Assembly: GCA_002812745.2 (NCBI GenBank)
Contig: NCSJ02000291.1
Location: 1-54,621, forward strand
Source: Scytalidium lignicola
Lineage: Eukaryota; Ascomycota; Leotiomycetes
DNA length: 54,621 nt
Direction of reading: 5' to 3'
Part shown: positions 23,070 to 32,315 of the stretch, piece after piece
How positions within the stretch are numbered: the first letter of the stretch is position 1
Layout of the letters: the number at the start of each line of letters is the position of its first letter
Position numbers and translations under genes: made by a program
Notes under the pieces: generated by a model
Database searches by the model: none
Told to the model about the DNA's origin: nothing
What the model saw: the letters and a program-made list of their open reading frames with translations, nothing else

Positions 23070-23596
23070 CTGAAAGATATTCTTTTTGGTATATTTTTNA
23101 CGCTTTCGAAAGATGTATCAAAAGTTGTAAATACAATACACTTCATCTTAATTGTTAAATTGCTAAAGTTAGGTGCTTAATTCTAACAGTATAATAAGAG
23201 AAGAGTTTAGCTTTAAGCTTAAATGTTAATATAATAATTATAATAATAAAAANCTAACAAGTTGGTTTTATAATATAGGATTATATTCTTTATTTAATTG
23301 TTAACTATTGTATTAACTTCTTAGTCTTTAACATAAGCATCCATCACTGCACAGCACCTGCATCAGCAAAATCAAAACCAATTCAGTGAGGGGCAGCGAG
23401 GATGCTTCCGTCCTTGCTTCCCCCGCTTTTCTCTTCTCCGCACCTTCTACAGCGAGAGACCCACGTCTGAACCGGCAATCATTAACCGCCTTCCTGTTCG
23501 GGACACATTGTAATCAATGTGCCCGTGGTTTTTGGTGCTAGGGGTCAATTGTTGTTGTACTTATAGGGTTCACGAACGACAACCCGGCCTGGCAGC
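23070..23596. other. AT-rich remnant and upstream region of the SDR
   Basis: From about 23080 to 23330 the sequence is AT-rich with Ns at 23099 and 23253 and resembles the AT-rich stretch near 300-400; I infer decayed repeat. From about 23340 it becomes GC-richer and forms the SDR upstream region. Confidence 0.5.
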
Positions 23597-23612
23597 CGGA
23601 GGTCAATCGCCG
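23597..23612. promoter_or_regulatory. CGG-N10-CCG site upstream of the SDR
   Basis: CGGAGGTCAATCGCCG, flanked as CCGGAGGTCAATCGCCGC, ends 175 bp before the SDR ATG. It agrees with the regulator-promoter site at most positions (CCGGAG, TC at two places, CCGC). Confidence 0.6.
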
Positions 23613-23786
23613 CTCCGCTCTGTTAACAGTCCTCGGCCTAGCTAGCTTCTCACGAGAACAGCCTTGATTCTGGCCCTGATATAAAAGAGCTTGTTCCTAG
23701 CATCGATTAATATGACATAGGAAGGTCTCTTAGGCCTGCATTGGCATTTAAAACACATAGGGCGAACTGAGACTGTGCAACCCAAC

Positions 23787-24709
23787 ATGGCCTCTCTGCT
23801 GGGAAAAAGGGTACGTGGCAGATCCGACGCATCCCCTTTTGGCGATTGCGTATTCTAAGAATAGCCTAGATAGTCATATCTGGCGCAGCGAGCGGGATTG
23901 GTCTGGCAACTGCTAAGCTTCTTGCAAAGCGTGGTGCCGTGCTGTCGTTGTCGGACATCAACAAGAAGGGCTTAGATGCCGCCCTCAAGACCTTAGATGG
24001 GAAAGGTCACTCCGGCACGGTCCTCGATGTCCGCAATTATAACGAAGTTGATGCGTGGATCGACGACTCATTCAAGAGACTTGGAGGCCTAGATGGCGCC
24101 GCGAATGTTGCAGGCGTGGAGCACGAAGGTGGCCGATATCTCGCTGATGCAAGGAACGAAGATTGGGACCTTATTATGGGAATTAACAGCGCTGGTGTGT
24201 TTTACAGTATGAGGGCTGAGCTAAGGAAGATGTTGAATGTTGGTGGGTCGATTGTAAGTGTTTGTTTCAGGCCTGACGCTTAGTGTTGTTGATGCTGACT
24301 GTCTCAGGTCAACATATCGAGTGTCGCTGGGTTAGTTGGCCCAGCGGAGACATCCATATACAACGCATCGAAACATGCTGTTATTGGTCTAACAAGAACT
24401 GCTGCGAGGGAGTATGGAGCTCATAACATCAGGGTTAACTCGGTCGCTCCAGGTATATATGCTGGCTCTCTCATGGTTTTCAATCTAGGAGTACGCACTG
24501 ACCATGGAATAATAGGTGTGATTCGAACCCCGCTGGTAAAGGCAATGGAAGTTGGTCATCGAAATGGAACCGTCGTAACAAAGCAGCAGGCTTTGGACCG
24601 TCAGGCAGACCCTATGGAGGTAGCAACTGTAGTAGCTTTCCTATTAAGTGACGATGCAAGCTTCGTTACAGGATCAACCTACAAAGTTGATGGAGGTTGG
24701 ACGGCTTGA
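23787..24709 (+). CDS. Classical short-chain dehydrogenase/reductase, 248 aa
   Basis: Predicted NAD(P)-dependent oxidoreductase of the classical SDR family. Exons are 23787-23810, 23870-24253, 24308-24452 and 24516-24709 (747 nt, open). Residues 12-19 are SGAASGIG, the TGxxxGxG cofactor motif with Ser for Thr. NVAG is the variant NNAG motif. The active site is Ser141 (NISSVAG), Tyr154 and Lys158 (YNASK), followed by RVNSVAPGVIRTPL and the usual C-terminal SFVTGSTYKVDGGW. Length and motifs are normal, so it looks functional. The CGG-N10-CCG site 175 bp upstream ties it to the monooxygenase, esterase and regulator. Confidence 0.92.
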
Positions 24710-25272
24710 ATTTTGGTCCCGCTGAAGCAAGATCGACCCCGGAAATGTAGATTGAATTATAAATACTCAGGTGCGCCTTGTAATGCAGACCCTGTTGTTT
24801 CCCGGTCAGCTGACCCCAGTCTTGCTCCACCGAAGGCGCTCCACGCTGAGATTATGATCTAATCTTCCCCGGCTGTGAAGGTTGATCGTTGAAAGGCTCT
24901 TATGATCAGGCCAGCAAATATATCAGATGGACTAACAGGCGATATGATACGTGTGAAAGTCACATGAGAAGTTATGCGATTGTGAAAGTCCGACCCTTGA
25001 TTGGCATCAAAGTGGACCGGTATAGAGTAATCACGTCCCCTTCACACGTCGCACAAGCGGCTGGAGGTCGCAGCACGTTGGGTAGTATCAAAGGCTCATT
25101 ATATGTTATTTAGAAGAAGTAGAGGCAAGCCAAATTTAGAAAAGCGATGGTGGATGATCCTGAATGATTCGCCTATTCTGTTTCCTTTTATATTTATAGT
25201 AATTCTGCTCCTACAGAGGGCGAGGCGCTTGACCTTTGTCACAATAACCTAACAATCTAATAACCTTAAACA
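24710..25272. other. Intergenic stretch
   Basis: No supported gene. Holds the SDR 3' end and the chitinase upstream region. Confidence 0.6.
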
Positions 25273-26710
25273 ATGCTCTACAAGAACACCATCCTGCCAT
25301 TGTTATCAGGGTTTGCGGTAGTCTTGGGCTATGATGAGCGAGATATCTCTGGAAATAGCAACGCCATTTACCGATCAGCAGCATACTACGTAAACTGGTA
25401 TATGTTCCATTTAGTTATCTATTCTTAGTATTATTATTAATAGCAATTGCAGGGCTGTTTCAAGGGATTTTACACCTCAAGACCTTCCAGCTGACAAGCT
25501 CACACATGTGCTTTATGCCTTCGCCAATATTATGCCTGACACAGGCAAGGTGTAAGACTACCCTTCAGAATTATGTCTCATTTATTTATAGCTAACTTTA
25601 TCTTATATAAGATACTTGTCGAATAATACAGCAGACACCGAAATCCGTTTCCCAGGAGACTCCTTAGAAGAGAGTGGGACTAACCTTTATGGATGCTTCA
25701 AACAGCTTTATCTCTTGAAGAAAAAGAATCGTAACTTGAAGATTCTCTTATCTATAGGTGGCTGGACTTACTCTTCAAATTTTGCAGCACCAGCATCAAG
25801 CAATGTTACTCGTTCACAGTTCGCTTCTACTGCTGTGTCTCTTGTTGCCGACCTTGGCCTTGATGGACTCGAAATTGACTGGGAATATCCGGCTTCTGAT
25901 GCTGACGCGGCTAACTTTGTACTGCTTCTCCAAGTAGTCAGGGAGGCCCTTGATAATTATGGCAATTCGTTGCAGCCACCATACAATTTCACACTCACGA
26001 CTACTTGCCCCTCTGGGCCCTCCAATTACCAAATCCTGCATATAGACGACATGGACCAATATATTGATTTTTGGAATCTTCTGGCCTACGATTATGCTGG
26101 ATCATGGAGTACAGTAGCTGCTAATCAAGCTAATCTCTTTACCTCGACCACGAATCCTGCAAGCACTCTGTTTGATACACAAACTTCAGTAGCCTACTAT
26201 ATTTCACAGGGTACTATATTTCACAGGGTGTTGCGCCGAACAAGATTGTCATTGGAATGCCAGTATATGGCCGCTCCTTTGAGCTGACCAATGGCCTTGG
26301 TTTATCATTCAACGGCGTTGGGCCCGGAACGGAGGAAGTTGGCGTCTACGATTACAAAGTATTACCTCTATACGGTGCTACAGAATTCAATGACAACATG
26401 ACAGGATCAAGCTACAGTTACGATCCAGCAAAGAGAGAACTGGTTAGTTATGATACGGCAATAATTGCACAGCAAAAGGCTGCTTGGGTAATTGAGAATG
26501 GCCTTGGCGGGATAGCATGGTGGGAGAGCAGTGCAGACGCGACAGGAAATCAAAGTTTGATTGAGAATGTGGTACAAATTTTAAAAGGGGAAAATGGCCT
26601 AGGGATACAAATTGTCAACAATGAACTAGTGTATCCAGATACGACATACGATAATCTCCGAGACGGGATGCCGGAGATTGGGAATGTTACATCTGCAAAT
26701 GATTCTCCTA
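25273..26710 (+). pseudogene. GH18 chitinase, frameshifted by a 17-bp duplication and split by a transposon
   Basis: Secreted chitinase of glycoside hydrolase family 18. Exons are 25273-25397, 25453-25551 and 25612 onward. The N-terminus (MLYKNTILPLLSGFAVVLG) is a signal peptide. SIGGWTYSS and LDGLEIDWEYP follow. The latter is the DxxDxDxE catalytic motif with Glu at the middle Asp position but the acid Glu kept. YYVNW, LLAYDYAGSW and GGIAWWESSAD complete the barrel. At 26195-26228 a 17-bp unit is tandemly doubled and throws the frame; the rest (GMPVYGRSFELTNG to SANDSP) continues in the shifted frame. A pogo-like element follows at 26711. The gene cannot make a full chitinase as written, unless the duplication is an assembly error, and even then the C-terminus is altered. 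Confidence 0.85.
26195..26228 (+). repeat. 17-bp tandem duplication in the chitinase
   Basis: TACTATATTTCACAGGG occurs twice in direct succession (26195-26211 and 26212-26228). Reading with one copy gives AYYISQGVAPNKIVIGMPV, the expected GH18 sequence; two copies shift the frame. Removing one copy by splicing is implausible because 16-17 nt is far below known intron sizes. Confidence 0.95.
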
Positions 26711-26851
26711 CTAATCGTCGGGCCTCAGGCACGCGCATTGCCCGACTTTCGTCGCATTCGCTCCTAGTCGGTGGAAGCAATAGTGGTCGCAAAGCAAAAT
26801 GTGGTCGCTTCTTATTTTTGTATGGTAAACGCACACAAATTAAATACTAAC
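26711..26851 (+). repeat. Left terminal inverted repeat, 141 bp
   Basis: Matches the complement of 28877-29017 over its full length; identity stops after TAAATACTAAC. The transposase frame on the minus strand ends exactly at its inner edge. Confidence 0.9.
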
Positions 26852-28830
26852 TACCACAACTTAAAGTATCCTTCTTCACTGGATTCCTCTGAATCCGATG
26901 AATTGCTTGAATCACCTGAATCGCTTGAACTACTACTGAATCCAAATTCCCCTTCCAGATCTAACTGTATATAACTCTCTTCTGAACCATCACTCTCCCC
27001 TTCCTCCTGCTGTAGCTCTGGCCTTGCAAAACTTGTCCTGATCGTCTGTTGATAAGGGGTTTGAGGTGGTTTATGAAGTGGAATCTCTGCTGAATTAATT
27101 GTTGGTATAGCTAATGGTTTTTGCTCAACAATTAACTCTTTCCCAGGTTCTGGGAATGGTGGTGGAGTATATTCCTTATACATAACCACCTCACCTACCA
27201 CCCCACGAGGAAGTTGTTTAATTGCTTTCTTTCTGAGTGCTTCCTTTTTACGCCATGCTACCCATGCAGCCTTTTGTTCTCTTTTCTCCTTATTAGCAAT
27301 TTGACGGAGCATTCTAACTTCCTTATTAGCTGCTTTCTCAGCTTCTTTTTGCTCCTTCTCTGCTATAGCAATTTGTGCAGCCTGAGCTGTCAATTCTCCC
27401 CCTTTTTGAATCCTTTTCTGGTTAGATAGCTTCTTGATTGTAAGCTCTTGTAAGCGTTGATATGCTATATCATGATCAAATTTAATAACTTCACTCTCAT
27501 CTAGTACTAATTCAGTACCATGTGTGAAAGAATCAAATTTGCATTGAGATGAAGAGCTTAAAAGATCCATAACCTTTGGCTTTAAATCTCCAAGTTGATA
27601 TTGAATTTGCTATATTGTTGCAGGAGTCCCTGGTTTAGGCAATTCAGGCTCTATAACCACTTCCTTTTTAGGTTCACTCTTCACATATTTCTTCATAAGT
27701 GCAAAAGTGGCTTCTTGGTCAACTGGCCACATACCAGCTTTCTTGAAAGCATGTTGAATAGTGGATTTTTTGAAGGTTTTCTCGTGAATATCTGGTAAAT
27801 CTCGGAAAAAGGAAGCTATTGTATACTCAAAATCAAGTGATTCAGTAGCATTGTGTATAGCTTTGTTGTGCCAGTGCTTGTATGGCTGAAATACTCCCAC
27901 ATCAAGAGGTTGCATGCAGTGAGTTAAGTGTGCTGGAAATGTGAATAATACCACATTATTGTTGGTGGCCAACAAGGTAAATTCAGGGTTTGTATGACAA
28001 CTCTGATTGTCCATCAACAGTAGTTTATATGGTTGATTAGGGCCTGCTTGTGTATACTGAATAAAGTGTTCCAAAAATCGAAGACTAATATGATTGGTTG
28101 TATAACCACTTTCTGATAAATGGATCACTTCTGAACCTTCTAATTGATCTTTATACCATGATACCATATGGTATTTGCCTTGAACAATAGCCACAGGAGG
28201 AATAGGAGCTTTCCCATTAGCACAGATGGTTTCAATCATGGTGACAGATCGACGATTTTCAGGGCTTAAAGAGTAAAGCTCAGTTAATTCAATTGGAACT
28301 AATACTTCTACACCTTTAGGACAACCAATTCGAAATCCTGATTTGTCGAAATTATATAAATTATGCTTTTGGATATCATACTTCTTAATTGCTGTTTTGA
28401 AACGTTGAAACCAATCTTTGACTTCTTCTAAATCTTGAGCAGTAATGCGTTTTTGAGCAATTGGTTTGGTTTTGATTTTGTGAAGGCCAGGCTGAGCTTT
28501 CCACCACTTGCGATACCAGCTTTGAGATGGGATTGGTCGATTCTGTTGTTTTTGAATATAACAGATAGCTCCAAATATGATTTCCTTAGTAGGAAGTTGG
28601 CCATTATCAAGATATGACTTAATAAAGGTATGTATAGCTTGCTCTTGACTAGCTGTTAATATCTTGTTGTGACCTCCACGAGAATTAGGTTTAGAACCCC
28701 TCCGGATGGCCATATTCAACGTTGATTTATTAACCTTGAATAGTTTAGCTGCTACTGATTGGCTTTCTGTAGGGTTGTTGGCTAGCCAGTCTTTGGCTTG
28801 ACGAATGCGCTCCTTCTTTGGAGTTGACAT
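26851..28830 (-). pseudogene. Pogo-type DDD transposase interrupted by one amber codon
   Basis: A helix-turn-helix N-terminus (ESQSVAAKLFKVNKSTLN) is followed by a second DNA-binding domain (SWYRKWWKAQPGL) and the DDE_1 catalytic core. Candidate acidic residues are in YNFDKSGF (the usual NFDExG has Lys here), LLMDNQSCH and MQPLDVGVFQP. The frame stops at TAG 27610-27612, then continues in the same frame for 252 codons (QIQYQLGDLKPKV and MDLLSSSSQ on). This tail is lysine/alanine-rich and coiled-coil-like, with an acidic Ser-rich end. Total length across the stop would be about 659 codons. The core is complete before the stop, so a 406-aa product is possible, but C-terminal function would be lost. 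Confidence 0.9.
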
Positions 28831-28876
28831 GGTAGCACATTTAAAGGATATATTTAAATTTTGAAATTTAATGGTG

Positions 28877-29017
28877 GTTAGTATTTAATTTGTGTGCGTT
28901 TACCATACAAAAATAAGAAGCGACCACATTTTGCTTTGCGACCACTATTGCTTCCACCGACTAGGAGCGAATGCGACGAAAGTCGGGCAATGCGCGTGCC
29001 TGAGGCCCGACGATTAG
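28877..29017 (-). repeat. Right terminal inverted repeat, 141 bp
   Basis: Counterpart of the left repeat. The transposase start at 28830 lies 46 bp inside it, so the inner end probably holds the promoter. Confidence 0.9.
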
Positions 29018-29078
29018 TAGCAAAAGAATTAGCAAAATTGCGATAAGTGCGAAAAGTGCGAAAAGTCGCAATTCATGA
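29018..29078 (+). pseudogene. Displaced 3' end of the chitinase gene
   Basis: Beyond the right TA, the chitinase frame resumes (KRISKIAISAKSAKSRNS) and reaches TGA at 29076-29078. It shows where the reading frame ended before the transposon landed. The stretch is rich in small repeats (GTGCGAAAA). Confidence 0.6.
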
Positions 29079-29144
29079 CTGGGTTAAGTGTTTCCTTACT
29101 AATTTATATGTAAGCGCATGGTCCGTGGATGCCGGTATCGGTTA

Positions 29145-29204
29145 CGTGAGTCGATTTAACAAATTTCGTGAGTCGATTTAACAAATTTCGTGAGTCGATT
29201 TAGT
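29145..29204 (+). repeat. 22-bp tandem repeat, about 2.7 copies
   Basis: CGTGAGTCGATTTAACAAATTT starts at 29145 and 29167, with a third partial copy from 29189. Confidence 0.9.
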
Positions 29205-30078
29205 AAAAGCCTAAAATAAGAGGCATAATATCGGATTTACTCAGATACAAGGTTTTTAAGCTAACGGTAAAGGGAATCTTATACGGTCTTATGACCCTGT
29301 AAACAAACATTATTGGTGCCACATGGCTCTAACTACCAATAAATGAATACAGATTGCTGCTACCTGAAAAATCCTATTCTTGAGTCAACATGGCAATGTA
29401 GCATTGACAAGCAGCAATCCTAGCTTGCGGCACGGGGTTGCGCTACAGGGCGTACATATCTGCTTTGGGCAGGTGTCAGCCTCCTCTGGACTTGGCATTT
29501 GTCCTTCCCCTATACAGATCGCATATACCTCGGGATTGAAAAGGATACAACCAGCCAATTAGTACGATATTGAAATAATCACAACGGGCTTCTCAGATGA
29601 TATCAGATGCAAATGTTGAAGGATGATTCCAGAATGAACATCAAGGCAGAAGGGTGTAATTTAGGTAAGATTCAAGATCATTCACTCACCGTATTTTCTC
29701 AGATTCATTGTCCTGAGTTAGCTCACCAGAATGCAATCTAATGTAGCTTGTATAACAAAGAATTTACTTCTAGCGCTGACAATTTAATAATTCATAGCGT
29801 TACATCGCTCAAGTTTAAGGAGTTTAAGAAAATACAGTACCTGCCTTAAATTAAATTTGGCTAAACCCGTGGAGGCTTGCAGGCCTACCTGTAGTTCATT
29901 CAAGATACACTGAAGCGATACACTAGCAGTTTTTGGACCCACAGAGGCCGTAAGGCGTTAAAGCACAATAGGATGATTTCTTTAGGACCCATTTACGCCA
30001 AGCATATATATACTTAGCTATTCACCAAAGTCTTGTCCCAAATGAAAAACTGATTCTAGTCATATATCTTCTGACCTG
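29205..30078. other. Gene-free stretch, possible old repeat
   Basis: No gene is supported. Parts of 29830-30035 loosely resemble 525-720 near the left edge, suggesting remnants of one repeat family. Confidence 0.4.
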
Positions 30079-30157
30079 TACGTAAATCCCATTTACGTAT
30101 GGGACAACCCATTGGCGAATGGACCGACCCATTAATGGATGGATAACATTTACGTAC
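30079..30157. repeat. Short hairpin and three tandem 20-bp palindromic units
   Basis: TACGTAAATCCCATTTACGTA (30079-30099) is a 9-3-9 inverted repeat. From 30088 three 20-bp units follow, each starting CCCATT and holding a complementary ATGG: CCCATTTACGTATGGGACAA, CCCATTGGCGAATGGACCGA and CCCATTAATGGATGGATAAC, then ATTTACGTA again. The units differ inside but keep length and symmetry. Confidence 0.7.
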
Positions 30158-30499
30158 AAACTAGGAGACACATTATTTACTCTCTTAGGATAGTACTAAG
30201 TCGACAATAATAATCACAATCGTCAATACCAGTGATTCCCAGGAAGGAAAACATGCGATTTTGTCTAGCATCATTCTTTTATTCTACTGGACGTCAGTTA
30301 TTCGGACGGAAGAAACGTCAAATGGGACATAGATACTGGCCTCCAGATGTGATAATTTACAACTAAATAGCATCAGAATCATGGAGATTATCTAACTTGA
30401 GCGGCGGGCCGTCGGCATTACCGTGAAGTGTGTATCGTTCCTTGCTAGCCATGACCGCGCCAAGACTTGGCTCTCCTTTCATGGACTGCAGACCTTTAT

Positions 30500-30790
30500 A
30501 ATCAGCTTTCTAAAAAGTGCGAAGGGGATGGGCAAGCAGTAATAGACCTGCCACTCGCGGATGGCATGGCCTCACTCGGACCTTGGTCCTGCTGGATAAG
30601 ATCCACCGCGTCTAGTAAACTTTGCTTAAACGTCATCTCAAGACCTTGGCACTCTACAAAAATCTCCATTAGGCCATATTTCGTCCGAAGTTCAGGCCCT
30701 CTCACGGCAGTACGCACTTCAGCTCCTTTGCCTAGCAATCCGTTTATTGCGGCGTGAAAGTGTGGTCACACAGCTATGTGTAACTCTGAG
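30500..30790 (-). pseudogene. Possible relic of an extended SDR / NmrA-like oxidoreductase
   Basis: A minus-strand piece reads INGLLGKGAEVRTAVRGPEL and ends in an LLDAVDL-like segment. This resembles the loop after the first Rossmann helix in dihydroflavonol-reductase-like or NmrA-like proteins. The glycine motif and the rest are absent, so this is at most a fragment. Confidence 0.3.
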
Positions 30791-31106
30791 GTGAGATTAT
30801 ACGGGCACTAGCTACTTTATTCATGCGCCTCAAAGTCCACACAAGGTAGCTAGATATGAAAATTTGGCCCCAGAACCATACAAGATGTCTTGGCCTCCAA
30901 CATTAGTATCTAGAAAGGGTTGATGTCAATTTTGCACGCCATGTTCCCATGATAGTCCAACACGCCACTAGACTAGACGAAAGATGCTGGGGCGGGTGGT
31001 TCATGATATATAAAAGACCAGCGCCATGACCAGAATTATGATTTCGATATTTCTCATGACATCTCGGCACTCCATGCCATCTTCTGACTGGTATTAGCTT
31101 TCCGAG

Positions 31107-31960
31107 ATGAGACTTCGCAACCCGTCGTTGCTGTATCCCGTTGGGATCCTCTTCGGGGTCGCGGATGTCGTGACTGGAGGTGCTCTTCCTAGTGACCCTA
31201 GCTACTATTCGTCGTCTCTAGAGTTCAATTACACCCACCCTTTTGCCAACTTTGAGCCAAATCCCGAACATGAACTGTTCCGCCGGCAAACAAAAGTGCC
31301 TCTGAGAATCCTGCCTCTCGGTGCTTCAATCATGTATGGAGTTGGCTCAACTACAGGAAATGGGTATGTGTTCAAAGCTGCTATTCCAAACCTCGCCAAT
31401 ATGACTGACGTACATATCTTCAAATCCTAAAGATTACGCAAACCACTTAGAGATGCTCTCCGTTTTGATGGCTGGGAGGTGGACATGGTGGGAACGCAGC
31501 ATGCTGGAAACTTTCAGGACTGGGTACGTATCAACGAGTAACTTCCAGAGCAGAGTGATCATCATCGCTCCAATTTCATCGAAATGATCTCTGACAGCCA
31601 CATTAGGACAATGAAGGCCACCCAGGAGCCATTCTTAGTGATATGCCGGGATATTTCAGAAATTCAGCTGGCTATAAGGCCAATGTTGTCATCCTGAATT
31701 GCGGTACTAATGATGCAGATCTGACAATCGATATCCCTGGAGTGCATGATAGAATGAAGACTATCCTCAATGATATCTGGGCTAGTCCGGACATGGCTGA
31801 CACCTGTATCATGCTTTCGACGCTCATTCCAACCAACGTCGCGGCAGGTATTGCAAACCATAGCCCCATTAATCAGGCATACCGAACTCTAGTCTCAGAA
31901 TTTCAAGGTTCTAAGTGTATTTACCTTGCTGACATGGATCCCGAATCTCGTTTGTTATAA
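31107..31960 (+). CDS. Secreted SGNH/GDSL hydrolase, CE3-like, 233 aa, probably C-terminally truncated
   Basis: Predicted secreted acetyl-ester hydrolase of the CE3-like SGNH group. Exons are 31107-31363, 31433-31523 and 31607-31960 (702 nt, open). The N-terminus (RNPSLLYPVGILFGVADVV) is a signal peptide. Block I appears as LRILPLGASIMYG, with Ala where GDS(L) has Asp; the nucleophile Ser is kept. LRKPLRDALRFDGWEVDMVG, EGHPGAI, block III NCGTNDA, DTCIMLSTLIPT and YLADMDP follow. The frame stops soon after YLADMDP, before the DxxH block that supplies the catalytic Asp and His, and no such block is visible downstream. The gene may be truncated and inactive, or have an unrecognised last exon. 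Confidence 0.7.
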
Positions 31961-32315
31961 CGGCCCGGCTAGTTTAAGTCCAAGCATGTAATTGTCAGAT
32001 TCAATGTTTTCGTGTAGTTCGGCACCAAAACCCTAGAATACACCGTGGAAGCTGAAACGATAAGTTTATTGCCACACAGAGTACTACCAAATATAGTGAT
32101 GAGTCTACTCAAGGAGTTTTACCCCGTATGTAGTACATGGGGCAAGCTGTTCGGTTTACAGCGTGGCCATATCCACTACACTTTGTATTCAAGATGTCTT
32201 ATTTAAGTTGCTCGTACTGCTCAATGGGGAATACAAATTCCCCTATGAACTGACATAAGNTTTTTTTTCGGTCCCCGAGCTTCTCTTTACTAAGTCAACT
32301 TGATCACTTTCCGCC
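31961..32315. other. Intergenic stretch
   Basis: No gene is seen; an N sits at 32260 beside a T run. Promoter region of the transporter that follows. No CGG-N10-CCG site was found here. Confidence 0.5.

Larger units (their letters stand above)
26711..29017 (-). mobile_element. Pogo/Fot1-like DNA transposon, 2307 bp, inserted in the chitinase
   Basis: The element is bounded by 141-bp inverted repeats that look identical base for base, each starting CTAATCGTCGGGCCTC at its outer end. TA dinucleotides flank both sides (26709-26710 and 29018-29019), the target duplication of pogo/Tc1-type elements. It carries one transposase reading frame on the minus strand. Perfect terminal repeats imply a recent insertion. 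Confidence 0.95.

Noticed and set aside
7541..24709. Reading the block as a secondary-metabolite cluster
   Set aside because: No polyketide synthase, NRPS, terpene cyclase or prenyltransferase is visible; the enzyme set fits degradation better. A core gene outside the window cannot be excluded.
26205..26228. The 17-bp repeat as a tiny intron (GT...AG inside the duplication)
   Set aside because: The removable piece would be 16-17 nt, far too short for spliceosomal splicing, and the 16-nt form would not restore the frame.
30079..30157. CRISPR-like array
   Set aside because: Fungal nuclear context, only three units, no constant repeat with variable spacers; units are contiguous palindromes.
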